Below are positions 5,823 through 13,749 of a DNA stretch of 33,235 bases, piece after piece. Both the position numbers and the translations under genes were made by a program. This stretch comes from Firmicutes bacterium CAG:822. GTDB lineage: Bacteria > Bacillota_I > Bacilli_A > RF39 > UBA660. Where the stretch lies: assembly GCA_000432855.1 (NCBI GenBank), contig HF990862.1, forward strand, positions 1-33,235. The letters are read 5' to 3'. A model generated the notes under the pieces. That model saw only the letters and a list, made by a program, of their open reading frames with translations, searched no databases and was not told the DNA's origin. The first letter of the stretch is position 1, and each line of letters begins with the position of its first letter.

Positions 5823-6991
5823 ATTAATTCTAAAGTATCTCTAGCTATCATTAATTCTTCATCAGTCGGAATGACATATACTTTTACTTTTGAATTATCT
5901 GCGCTTATTTCAGCTTGTTTTCCACGAACATTATTCTTTTCTTCATCAATTTCAACACCTAAGCAAGATAAATTTTCGCAGACCATTTTACGAACTAATG
6001 GACTGTTTTCCCCTACTCCGGCAGTGAAAGCAATCACATCAGCGCCTCCTAATAGTACATAGTACTCCGCAATATAATCGGTGATTCTTCTAACGTATTT
6101 TTTCATTGTTAAAATAGCTCTTTCATTGCCTTCTTCATAAGCCGTTTCTAAATCGCGCATATCACTACTGATACCACTTAGGCCAAGAACACCACTATTT
6201 TTATTTAAATCATTAATAATATCGTTTATATCTTTATTTTCAGCTTCCATAACTGGAGGTAATATAGATGGATCAACATCGCCAGAACGAGTTCCCATCA
6301 TAACACCAGCAAGTGGAGTAAATCCCATAGATGTATCAACGCATTTACCATCTTTAACAGCAGTGATTGAGGCACCATTTCCAATATGACAACTGATTAA
6401 TTTAAATTTATCAGTTTTTAAGATATCTGTCATAGTTTCAGTAATATAACGATGACTAGTACCATGAGCGCCATATTTTCTAATACCATATTTTTCATAC
6501 CATTCGTATGGTACTGGATACATATATTCTACTGGATCCATTGTTTGATGAAATGCAGTATCAAAAACTACAGTGTTTGGAACATTTGGTAAAGCTTTTC
6601 TAAACGCTTCAATCCCAAGCATATTGGCTGGGTTATGAAGCGGAGCAAAATGTTTAATTGATTCTAATTTTTCCATAACTTCATCATCGACAATGACAGA
6701 CTTATCAAAGACATCTTTACCTTGAACAACGCGGTGACCTACTCCTTCAATTTCATCTAATGAATTAACGATTTTTAGGCCAATTAATTTTTCAAGTAAA
6801 ATATTAACAGCATCAACATGACTCTTTAAAGAAACATCTTCTGTATATTTTTCACCATTAAATTTAATTGTGTATTTACCGTCAATACCAATTCTTTCAA
6901 ATACGCCACTAGCGATGACACTTTCATCATCCATATTGATTAAACTAAATTTTAAAGAACTACTTCCAGCATTAATTGATATTATTTTCAT
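5810..6991 (-). CDS. ackA: Acetate kinase
   Basis: 393 residues, normal family length. It catalyses acetyl-phosphate + ADP to acetate + ATP in the cytoplasm, the substrate-level ATP step of acetogenic fermentation. ASKHA motifs are all present: NAGSSSLKF near residue 7, GHRVVQGKD, FDTAFHQTM with the catalytic Asp, GAHGTSHRY, SCHIGNGASITAV, GTRSGDVDP with the key Arg, and FTAGVGENS. The ATG overlaps the folD stop (ATGA), and its SD GGGAGG lies inside the last folD codons, so translation is coupled to folD. No phosphotransacetylase gene is adjacent. Confidence 0.97.
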   Translation of the reverse strand: MKIISINAGSSSLKFSLINMDDESVIASGVFERIGIDGKYTIKFNGEKYTEDVSLKSHVDAVNILLEKLIGLKIVNSLDEIEGVGHRVVQGKDVFDKSVIVDDEVMEKLESIKHFAPLHNPANMLGIEAFRKALPNVPNTVVFDTAFHQTMDPVEYMYPVPYEWYEKYGIRKYGAHGTSHRYITETMTDILKTDKFKLISCHIGNGASITAVKDGKCVDTSMGFTPLAGVMMGTRSGDVDPSILPPVMEAENKDINDIINDLNKNSGVLGLSGISSDMRDLETAYEEGNERAILTMKKYVRRITDYIAEYYVLLGGADVIAFTAGVGENSPLVRKMVCENLSCLGVEIDEEKNNVRGKQAEISADNSKVKVYVIPTDEELMIARDTLELIKNA

Positions 6992-7887
6992 TTATTTACC
7001 TCCCTAACATATTGCTTTCCATAATAGTTTTTATTTTTTTCTAAGTGTTTTTGTTTTTCGGCGGCAGTAATTGTATTAGTTAGTAAGGTTGCAATGGTTA
7101 CTGGACCAACGCCTCCTGGAACAGGAGTATATAAACTAGCCACGCCAGTTGGGTTTTCAATATCTCCTACTGGTTTACCATTAATATAATTATATCCTGC
7201 ATCAATAACAACTGCACCTTCTTTAAGCCAATCTTTTTTTATTAACTCAGGTTTGCCGACAGCACCAATAACGATGTCAGCACATTTAACTTCATCTTCT
7301 AAATTTTGAGTTTTAGTATGACAGATTGTAACTGTCGCATTTCTATTTAGAAGCATAGCAGCCATCGGTTTACCTAAAATTGGACTTCGGCCAACTACAC
7401 AAGCTTTTTTTCCACTAACATCTATATGATAAAAATCTAAAATATGCATAATACCGGTTGGGGTTGCGGCTCCAAAAGCCTCTTCACCAAAGGCCATTTT
7501 GCCAAAACTATGCGAACTCAAACCATCAACATCTTTTTCTAAAGCTATTTTATCAAAGCACTTTTTCTCATCGATGTTTTTTGGTAGAGGGTGCTGAATC
7601 AAAATTCCATTTACTGAAGGATCTTCGTTTAACACTTCTATAAGATTAATTAAACCTTCGGTTGTAAATTCAGGGAGAACATATTCTCTAGTATGAATAC
7701 CTACCCTCCTACATGCTTTACTTTTCATGTTGACATATGTCTTTGAAGCTTTGTCATTACCAACAATTATAGTAGCTAAAGTAACTTCGTCACCATATGC
7801 ATCTTCAAATCCATAAACCCTATTTCTAACGGCAGTTTCAAGGGTTTTAGAAACTAATTTACCATCTAAAATTTTACTTTCTATCAT
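6988..7887 (-). CDS. folD: Bifunctional methylenetetrahydrofolate dehydrogenase/cyclohydrolase
   Basis: 299 residues. It interconverts 5,10-methylene-, methenyl- and 10-formyl-tetrahydrofolate. Visible motifs are YVNMKSKACRRVGI with the catalytic Tyr and Lys, GILIQHPLPKN, KDVDGLS, the NAD(P) loop VVGRSPILGKPMA, and the C-terminal signature PVPGGVGPVTIATLL. It is the first gene of a two-gene operon with ackA (4-nt overlap), which could tie one-carbon flux to ATP formation. The start follows the SD AGGTGA. The promoter is at 7920-7949. Confidence 0.97.
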   Translation of the reverse strand: MIESKILDGKLVSKTLETAVRNRVYGFEDAYGDEVTLATIIVGNDKASKTYVNMKSKACRRVGIHTREYVLPEFTTEGLINLIEVLNEDPSVNGILIQHPLPKNIDEKKCFDKIALEKDVDGLSSHSFGKMAFGEEAFGAATPTGIMHILDFYHIDVSGKKACVVGRSPILGKPMAAMLLNRNATVTICHTKTQNLEDEVKCADIVIGAVGKPELIKKDWLKEGAVVIDAGYNYINGKPVGDIENPTGVASLYTPVPGGVGPVTIATLLTNTITAAEKQKHLEKNKNYYGKQYVREVNK

Positions 7888-7919
7888 TTTTTCACCTACT
7901 TATATATGTGTGTATAAAA

Positions 7920-7949
7920 ATTATAACATATATTATGCTTGACAAACAA
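7920..7949 (-). promoter_or_regulatory. Promoter of folD-ackA, overlapped by a palindrome
   Basis: Minus strand: TTGTTT (7949-7944), 18-bp spacer, TGT-TATAAT (-10 at 7925-7920, extended -10). A near-palindrome ACAAG...CTTGT at 7946-7962 covers the -35 edge and may be an operator. Confidence 0.55.
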
Positions 7950-7976
7950 GAATATTGCTTGTGATTTCAAAATAAA

Positions 7977-8051
7977 TGGCGTCCGAAAGGAGAATCGAAC
8001 TCCTATCTTTCCCTTCGGAGGGGAATACTTTATCCATTAAGCTATTCGGAC
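7977..8051 (-). tRNA. tRNA-Arg, anticodon CCG
   Basis: 75 nt including encoded CCA. Acceptor GTCCGAA pairs with TTCGGAC, discriminator G. Anticodon stem TTCCC/GGGAA encloses the loop CTCCGAA, anticodon CCG for CGG codons. T arm GTTCGATTC is standard. It lies after the terminator of the ftsY operon and needs its own promoter (TATAAT-like sequence at 8061-8067). Confidence 0.93.
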
Positions 8052-8071
8052 ATTATCTTAATTATAACACG

Positions 8072-8099
8072 AAAACGCTCAGGACTGAACCTGAGCGTC
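8072..8099 (-). terminator. Terminator of the ftsY-ylxM-herA operon
   Basis: Perfect 9-bp stem ACGCTCAGG (8075-8083) with CCTGAGCGT (8090-8098), followed on the minus strand by TTTTC. The stop codon of the last gene is inside the stem. Confidence 0.85.
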
Positions 8100-8516
8100 A
8101 ATATTTATATCAATATTTTTTGTGTTTTTTAAATTTTTATTCGTTTTGATAACAATACTTCTTGAATCTTCACTAGTTAAAGTATCACCTATATAACTAG
8201 TTAAAACAGTATCATTATTTTGTTTATCTTTTAAAGTAATGGTTATTGGAGATATTCCTAATGTATTTGATGTCATATTAGTGGCTTTAGCTGTTACATA
8301 GAAACTCTCATCCTGTTTAAATACTTTAATATCACTAAAGAGAATATGATTTTGAACTGTATTATCAAAAGTTAGATGAATTAACTCGGGAGCCATAGTT
8401 GGCTTTTCATCCTGCTTTTTAGGAATAAAGATATAAATAGCAATTACTATAATAATTAAAATTATGGTAATTATAGCTACCTTTAATGGCGTGATCGCAT
8501 GAATATCTCTTTCCAT
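8079..8516 (-). CDS. Single-pass membrane protein with extracytoplasmic FxLYD-like domain
   Basis: 145 residues. A short cytoplasmic N-terminus (MERDIHAITPLK) is followed by one strong membrane helix (about 13-32). The remaining 110 residues look like a small beta-sandwich: IHLTFDNTVQNHILFSDIKV, SFYVTAKATNMTSNTLG and SPITITLKDKQNN have the FxLYD/DUF4352 style of alternating strands with a conserved Asn-x-Thr/Ser turn. It is the last gene of the ftsY operon; its ATG overlaps the herA stop (TAATG). A role with HerA or in protein export is possible only by position. Confidence 0.7.
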   Translation of the reverse strand: MERDIHAITPLKVAIITIILIIIVIAIYIFIPKKQDEKPTMAPELIHLTFDNTVQNHILFSDIKVFKQDESFYVTAKATNMTSNTLGISPITITLKDKQNNDTVLTSYIGDTLTSEDSRSIVIKTNKNLKNTKNIDINIDAQVQS

Positions 8517-10270
8517 TAATTAGCTTTCCAAGTTGTGAATACATCACAGCTACTAGATGAAGGTGCGGGATCTGGCATTTTCATTCTAACGATTGTTGGA
8601 ATTTTAAAGGCTCCACCGAAAGCCATACAAGTTCCTGGTTGCAAAGTCTTTTGTTTTTCAACGATATCGGCTGAGATGTTTGGAAGCATCTTAGTGATGT
8701 AATCCAAATCTCTTGGGTGGGTAATTTTAAAAATTAAGAAGTTCGCACACTGTGAAATAACGGTATCAGATATTTCAACTGGTCTTTGAGAAATTAGGTT
8801 GAAAATTAAACCATATTTACGTCCTTCTTTAGCGGCTCTTTCGAAAATATTGTAACCAATTAATTCAACATCGCCGTCGTTTTGAACATATCTGTGAGCT
8901 TCTTCGACAAAGATATGGAATGGAATAGATGCTCTATCTTTTAATCTCTTAGTGAAGTTAAATAACATTTTAGTATATATTTTAACAACAACTTTAGCAA
9001 ACCAATCTTCAACATCTTCTAAGTTAAAGTTAATAATTTGAGCTTTTTTACCATTTTTAGCAACTAATGTAGCAATATAGTTCTCCATAGTTATAAAAGT
9101 TGGGTAACGTAAATATCTAGAGTTTTCAGAAATAGTTAATGAATGAAGTCTTACTTTTAATTCAATAGCATCAGCGTAAGTATCAGTATTATTTAATAAA
9201 CCTTCACTTATTAAGGTAAATTCTAGAGCTTTTTCTAGGTCTTCTAAGGTGTAGAATTTTACTTCTTTTGGTTCATACTTATCTAATGACTCATCGATAA
9301 AGCTCGTAACGTATTCTGTCATTAAAATACTTTCTGGAAATTGTCCTTGAGTATCAATAGTAAAACATTCTCTGAATTTTCTGGTATAACCAATACCTCT
9401 AACTGGTGCTTCCAAATTAAATTGTTCAGTTGAACAAGTAGCTAAGATAGCAAAAACATCATTTCTTTTACTACTAGCTGTTTGGTTAGTATATAAAATT
9501 GTCATAATAGCTTTGGCAATCAAATGGTTTTTATATTTAGTACTTAATTCATCATCTGAAGCAAAGATATTAACTAATTTTAACATTCTTTCGATGATGG
9601 TTAATTGTGAATGTTTATCAGCACGTAATAGTAAAGCCATATCATCGATATCTAAAAGCCAAAGTGGAATTGAAAGTATTTCACCATCAGTTTGGTTGAC
9701 ATTAGTTGTATAGAATTTAAAGTTCAAATTCGGATTAATTTGATTGATGTTTTGTAAGGCATTATGATATTCACCATAAGCATCGAAAATAAAGAAATTA
9801 GAACGAAATGGTAATAATTTTGGGTTTTGAAAAACATTTTGCAATAGTCTTGCAACTCCACATGATTTACCAGAACCACTATTACCAAATATAGCCATAT
9901 GACTACTAAATAAATCATTAATATCAACACTAATTGGATAACTATCATATAGTGGACTTTCACCAATAACAAATGATGAAGCAGTGTCATCACCTAGTAT
10001 TAAAGCAACTTCATCCTGATTTATTAATCTTAAATGTGAATTAAAGGTCGGTTTTCTAATAACTCCTCCGACAAATTTATTATTCACAATTTCACCCAAA
10101 AATCTAATTTTTATAACGTCACTTCCAATGTCTTCAACTTCACCTAATATTTTCTTTTTTTCATCTTCAAATATAACATGCATATTCATAATATTTGTTG
10201 AAAGTGAACCATCTTTAGGCACTTCTACATGAGCTTCAGTATCACTAATATAAAGTATTTTTCCAAACAT
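8516..10270 (-). CDS. HerA-family (DUF87) hexameric ATPase
   Basis: 584 residues. The N-terminal ~90 residues look like a HAS-barrel (MFGKILYISDTEAHVEV...). The FtsK/HerA RecA-like core follows, with Walker A GNSGSGKS at 129-136, Walker B HIFVEEAHRY at about 452-461 (two acidic residues then AHR, as in HerA), and sensor SQRPVEIS near 494. HerA pumps DNA with the NurA nuclease in archaea; many bacterial relatives act in defence with a nuclease or SIR2 partner. No NurA, SIR2 or DUF4297 gene is adjacent; instead it sits between ylxM and a membrane protein. It is probably a housekeeping translocase, with its substrate unresolved. Confidence 0.85.
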   Translation of the reverse strand: MFGKILYISDTEAHVEVPKDGSLSTNIMNMHVIFEDEKKKILGEVEDIGSDVIKIRFLGEIVNNKFVGGVIRKPTFNSHLRLINQDEVALILGDDTASSFVIGESPLYDSYPISVDINDLFSSHMAIFGNSGSGKSCGVARLLQNVFQNPKLLPFRSNFFIFDAYGEYHNALQNINQINPNLNFKFYTTNVNQTDGEILSIPLWLLDIDDMALLLRADKHSQLTIIERMLKLVNIFASDDELSTKYKNHLIAKAIMTILYTNQTASSKRNDVFAILATCSTEQFNLEAPVRGIGYTRKFRECFTIDTQGQFPESILMTEYVTSFIDESLDKYEPKEVKFYTLEDLEKALEFTLISEGLLNNTDTYADAIELKVRLHSLTISENSRYLRYPTFITMENYIATLVAKNGKKAQIINFNLEDVEDWFAKVVVKIYTKMLFNFTKRLKDRASIPFHIFVEEAHRYVQNDGDVELIGYNIFERAAKEGRKYGLIFNLISQRPVEISDTVISQCANFLIFKITHPRDLDYITKMLPNISADIVEKQKTLQPGTCMAFGGAFKIPTIVRMKMPDPAPSSSSCDVFTTWKAN

Positions 10271-10283
10271 AATTTATCCTCCC

Positions 10284-10574
10284 CTATAATAACTCTTCTA
10301 TCTTATTTTTTATTTTTGGATCTAAATCTTTAATTATTTCTTTAATTTTAGTACTGTTTTGATATTGTTTTAAAACATTTTCATAGTGCATTAATTTGTT
10401 TTCAGCATCTTTAATTTGTTTATGAACCGCATTTCTTGAAACGCTTTCATTTTCAGCTATTTCAGATAAAGTTAAATTATCAAAGTAATAGTATTTGAAA
10501 TAGGCTTGTTGCTTATCTGTAAGTAATTCGCCATAATAATCAAACAAATTAGTTAAATAAATAACTTTATCCAT
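10284..10574 (-). CDS. ylxM: YlxM/p13-like HTH protein, SRP-pathway regulator
   Basis: 96 residues, a sigma-70 region 4-like helix-turn-helix: LTDKQQAYFKYYYFDNLTLSEIAENESVSRN, then AVHKQIKDAENKL and a helical tail. This matches the YlxM/p13 family, which in Streptococcus modulates the signal-recognition particle and its FtsY GTPase cycle. It normally neighbours ffh; here it follows ftsY with a 1-nt overlap (TAATG). ffh is not in the window. It may bind RNA rather than DNA. Confidence 0.9.
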   Translation of the reverse strand: MDKVIYLTNLFDYYGELLTDKQQAYFKYYYFDNLTLSEIAENESVSRNAVHKQIKDAENKLMHYENVLKQYQNSTKIKEIIKDLDPKIKNKIEELL

Positions 10575-11548
10575 TATTCATCCATTCCTTTAAACAAACC
10601 ATATATATATTTTTCAATATCAAACACTCTTAAATCGTCTTTAGTTTCACCTAGTCCGACGTATTTAACAGGAATACCAGTTTCTTCTTTAATAGCTAAA
10701 ACAATTCCACCTTTAGCTGTACCATCTAATTTAGTTAACACAATACCGGTAATATTAGTAATTTCTTTAAAGTTTTTAGCTTGACTAATGCCATTTTGCC
10801 CAGTAGTAGCATCAATGACTAATAAGGTTTCATGTGGAGCATTAGGTATTAATTTACCAATAACTTTATTAACTTTTTCCAGCTCTTTCATTAACCCTAC
10901 TTTATTTTGAAGTCTTCCAGCAGTATCGATTAAAACTACATCGTATTTTTCATCTTTGGCTTTGGTAACCCCATCATACATAACACTTACGGGATCGGCA
11001 TTTTCCTTTGAAACAATATCGACGCCTATTCTTTTTGCCCATTCATCTAATTGCTCTATAGCTCCAGCTCTAAAAGTATCACCGGCAACCATTAAAACTT
11101 TCTTACCTTCTTCTTTTAATTTATTAGCAATTTTACCAATAGTCGTCGTTTTACCAGCACCGTTCACACCGACAAATAAAATAACGGTTGGCCCTTCTTC
11201 AGCATAGTTAATTTTATTAGTTATAATGTCACCATCAACATATATAATAAACATTTCATCGACGATAATATCTTTTAATTCATCAGCTGTTTTAATATTT
11301 TCTTTTTTAACACGTTTTTTTAATCTATCGATGATTTCCATAACGGTATTTACACCAATATCGGACATAATTAGTATTTCTTCTAAGTTTTCAAAGTATT
11401 CATCATCAACTATTTTGTGGTTTTTATTTAAATTAAGCAAAGCAGATAAAAAATTATCTCTCGTTTTTTCTAATCCTTTATCATAAATTTGTACTTCTTC
11501 TTTTTCTTCTTTTTTAAAGATGTTTTTAAATTTATCAAATAATCCCAT
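10574..11548 (-). CDS. ftsY: Signal recognition particle receptor FtsY
   Basis: 324 residues from the ATG at 11548. I reject the upstream GTG at 11557 because it belongs to the SD GGGTGAT. A short acidic/basic A region (KNIFKKEEKEEVQ) precedes the NG domain. GTPase motifs are G1 GVNGAGKTTTIGKIA, G2-like DTFRAGAIEQL, G3 DTAGRLQNK, G4 TKLDGTAKGG, and the closing GLGETKDDLRVFD. FtsY docks ribosome-nascent-chain-SRP complexes at the membrane. It is the first gene of the ftsY-ylxM-herA-membrane protein operon. Confidence 0.97.
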   Translation of the reverse strand: MGLFDKFKNIFKKEEKEEVQIYDKGLEKTRDNFLSALLNLNKNHKIVDDEYFENLEEILIMSDIGVNTVMEIIDRLKKRVKKENIKTADELKDIIVDEMFIIYVDGDIITNKINYAEEGPTVILFVGVNGAGKTTTIGKIANKLKEEGKKVLMVAGDTFRAGAIEQLDEWAKRIGVDIVSKENADPVSVMYDGVTKAKDEKYDVVLIDTAGRLQNKVGLMKELEKVNKVIGKLIPNAPHETLLVIDATTGQNGISQAKNFKEITNITGIVLTKLDGTAKGGIVLAIKEETGIPVKYVGLGETKDDLRVFDIEKYIYGLFKGMDE

Positions 11549-11572
11549 GTCTATCACCCTGTTACTATATAA

Positions 11573-11601
11573 ATTTTACACTATTTTTGATAAAACTGCA
11601 A
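11573..11601 (-). promoter_or_regulatory. Promoter of the ftsY operon
   Basis: Minus strand: TTGCAG (11601-11596), 17-bp spacer ending TG, TAAAAT (11578-11573); about 20 nt upstream of the SD. Confidence 0.65.
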
Positions 11602-11631
11602 TAAATAGAAGGAAATTTAAATGTTATAAAT

Positions 11632-11651
11632 AAAAAACTGGATTAACCAGT
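11632..11651 (-). terminator. Terminator of the APH-like gene
   Basis: Minus strand ACTGG-TTAAT-CCAGT followed by TTTTT, directly after the stop at 11661. Confidence 0.75.
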
Positions 11652-11660
11652 ATTTTAAAA

Positions 11661-12701
11661 TTAGATCAATATATTAATTTCTGATAGTCTTTTAGAAATA
11701 ATTTCTTTGTTTTTCATTAAATAACGGCAGATATTAGTTCTTTCTTTTCCAAACTCTAACATAGCTAAATTATTTGTTTGCAGATACTGTTTATAGCCAT
11801 AAGTGCTGGATAAAAGTTGAATTAAGTAAATGTAAGGTAGATATTTTAAATCTTCTTTAGTGAGCTTAGAATATTTAAGGTATTCTTTTATATATAAAAT
11901 TAGATTATCAATATTAAATTCACCATTTTTACATTCTTTATCCATATAATTATATGAACGGGCAAGTTCCCAAACAATAGGAAGTTCACCAGCGGTAGCA
12001 AAATCTAAAATAACTTTTATACTATCATTTGAATCATAGATAAACTGAAGAACGTTATAATCTCCATGGGTTTTCTTGATTGTTATATTAGTTATCTTTG
12101 TTATTATTTGATCTTTTTTGATTTCTTTTAACATTTCAATCTTGTCATTTAAATCTTTTTTTATCTCTTCACCGTAAACATCAGCTTTGGCAATTTGGAA
12201 TATTAGATTTTTATATTTTCCAATACTTTTTTCAATATCTTCATTAGTAGTAAATTTTTTTATATTTGATTTAAACATATCATTATATTGATAGTCTTCT
12301 AGAGCATTAACTAGGAGTCCTAGATATTTTGCAGACTCTAAAAGATTTTGCTTATTTCCAGTATACTTATCTTTAGCTTTTCCTTCAATATATTTTTGGA
12401 GAATTACTATTCTACCTTTGTGTTCAAAATATTTTTGATTATTGGCGCAGGTAACATATTCGGGAACTGGTAATTTCTTTTTTCTTAAATGCTCAATAAC
12501 GTGTACTTCTTTGAGTATCGTTTTAGAATTAAATTTCAATTGAAACTCTTTTAAAATATATTTGTTTTTATGAATATCCGTCAATTTATAAATATTGGCA
12601 TTCCCACCATCAATCGTTTCTATTTTAATAATATCTAAATTATAATGTTTTTTTACTTCAAATTTTATTTTATTTTTATCTAGCTCCGATTTTTCTATCA
12701 T
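11661..12701 (-). CDS. APH-family phosphotransferase (CotS/choline-kinase-like)
   Basis: 346 residues with a protein-kinase-like small-molecule kinase fold. The N-lobe shows GGNANIYKL and the ATP-binding Lys in NKYILKEF; the hinge is VILQKYIEGK. The catalytic loop is THGDYNVLQF (Brenner-type HGDxxxxN region), and the metal-binding Asp is in ILDFATAGELP, followed by WELARSYNY. This set occurs in spore-coat CotS kinases, choline/homoserine kinases and aminoglycoside phosphotransferases. The substrate cannot be told, and antibiotic resistance should not be assumed. No SD is visible before the ATG; a TATATAAG box only about 5-10 nt upstream raises the possibility of a leaderless mRNA. Confidence 0.8.
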   Translation of the reverse strand: MIEKSELDKNKIKFEVKKHYNLDIIKIETIDGGNANIYKLTDIHKNKYILKEFQLKFNSKTILKEVHVIEHLRKKKLPVPEYVTCANNQKYFEHKGRIVILQKYIEGKAKDKYTGNKQNLLESAKYLGLLVNALEDYQYNDMFKSNIKKFTTNEDIEKSIGKYKNLIFQIAKADVYGEEIKKDLNDKIEMLKEIKKDQIITKITNITIKKTHGDYNVLQFIYDSNDSIKVILDFATAGELPIVWELARSYNYMDKECKNGEFNIDNLILYIKEYLKYSKLTKEDLKYLPYIYLIQLLSSTYGYKQYLQTNNLAMLEFGKERTNICRYLMKNKEIISKRLSEINILI

Positions 12702-12774
12702 ATTAACTTATATAATCAATCTTAAAAAAATATTTTTCTATTTGATTGTTTATCCTTTCTATTTACAAAGTTTT

Positions 12775-13101
12775 TCAATTTTTAATATTATTGCCTTCTT
12801 GAATTTTATTTAACCACTTATCTCTTGTATAAATGCCTATAAGCTTGTTATCTTTAATTGTAAAATCATAATCCGGTCCAAAATTAGGATAATTATCTTG
12901 ATCGGTAAAAAACATTTCAATATCAGTGTACATCAAATCTTTTCGGGGATTTATGGTAACTTTTAGTTTTTCTAATTCATCTTGAGTAATATTTGAAATA
13001 TCAAAGACAACTTTTTTATAATCGTCAAATTCTAATAATGGCACTTCTAGTGTTATTACCTTCTGCGTATGTGCATTCTCAATATCTATCCATGCTTTCA
13101 T
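12775..13101 (-). CDS. Conserved-looking small protein, function unknown
   Basis: 108 residues from the ATG at 13101; the GTG at 13110 is part of the SD AGGTGAT. I do not recognise the family. It starts MKAWIDIENAHTQKVITLEVP, then has LEFDDYKKVVFDISNITQDELEKLKVTINP, an acidic aromatic stretch (DQDNYPNFGPDYDF) and a basic end. No membrane segment, signal peptide or Cys is seen. Predicted as a small alpha/beta cytoplasmic protein. It sits between the APH-like kinase and the Nudix gene on the same strand, with gaps of about 60-75 nt on each side. Confidence 0.6.
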   Translation of the reverse strand: MKAWIDIENAHTQKVITLEVPLLEFDDYKKVVFDISNITQDELEKLKVTINPRKDLMYTDIEMFFTDQDNYPNFGPDYDFTIKDNKLIGIYTRDKWLNKIQEGNNIKN

Positions 13102-13160
13102 ATGTATCACCTTAAATCTTCACTATTATATTCAAACATATAATCTTGAACTTCTAGTTT

Positions 13161-13580
13161 TTAAATATATTTACTCACTTTTTGCAAAACCTCTTTTTGT
13201 TCTTGATAAGTCACTTTACTAATGGCTGTTTCTAATAATAGCCATTTACCTTCTACGAAATTTTCTTTTTCTAAAGGAATTATTTTTTGCGGTTCCTTTA
13301 TTTTAAATAAATAGGCTTTTATATTTTTATCGCTATTTTCAAGATCAGAAAAATAATTAAATTCACCTATTTTATCAACTAAATCTTCATTTTTTAATTT
13401 TATATTTGTCTCTTCATAAACTTCTCTAATGGCAGTTTCGACAAAACTTTCACCTTCTTTAAAGTGTCCTTTAGGTAATACCCAATTATTATCTTTATCT
13501 TTTAACAAAGCTACATAAATTTGTTCATTATTAATATAAGTTACTACACCCATACACGAGATAATTGTTTTTTGATTCAT
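13161..13580 (-). CDS. Nudix hydrolase (MutT-like)
   Basis: 139 residues from the ATG at 13580, which has the SD AGAGGTG; the longer frame to 13628 lacks an SD. The Nudix box spans residues 38-60: G38, E43, then R52-E53-V54-Y55-E56-E57 and I60, a full match to GX5EX7REUXEEXGU except Asn at the last Gly position. The family hydrolyses nucleoside diphosphates linked to another group (oxidised dNTPs, Ap4A, NDP-sugars); the box alone does not give the substrate. LPKGHFKEGE is typical of Ap4A/NUDT2-like and generic MutT proteins. Divergent from the RNase J gene. Confidence 0.9.
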   Translation of the reverse strand: MNQKTIISCMGVVTYINNEQIYVALLKDKDNNWVLPKGHFKEGESFVETAIREVYEETNIKLKNEDLVDKIGEFNYFSDLENSDKNIKAYLFKIKEPQKIIPLEKENFVEGKWLLLETAISKVTYQEQKEVLQKVSKYI

Positions 13581-13681
13581 ATTGGCACCTCTAGTTAAAA
13601 TATTATCATGTAATAAAAGTAATTTCAATATTTATAAAAAACGACTTTTAATTATTTTTAATTGCTCTATTATATCTCAAC

Positions 13682-13710
13682 TTGTCAAAGTAAGAAAAAA
13701 AGGATATAAT
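13682..13710 (+). promoter_or_regulatory. Promoter of RNase J
   Basis: TTGTCA (13682-13687), 17-bp spacer, TATAAT (13705-13710). The start codon follows 39 nt later behind the SD AAAGGAG. Confidence 0.75.
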
Positions 13711-13749
13711 GTTATAGTCAGTTTTAACTTTTTAAGAAAGGAGTTTATA

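Noticed and set aside
8516..10270. HerA as core of a defence island
   Set aside because: No effector nuclease, SIR2 or mobile-element context; flanked by ylxM and ftsY.
11661..12701. Aminoglycoside resistance gene
   Set aside because: The APH fold is shared by many housekeeping kinases; nothing in the sequence or context points to antibiotic modification.
13582..13749. 56-codon extension upstream of RNase J
   Set aside because: It spans the gene's own promoter (13682-13710) and lacks an SD; homology begins at MKFNKDETYIFALGG.
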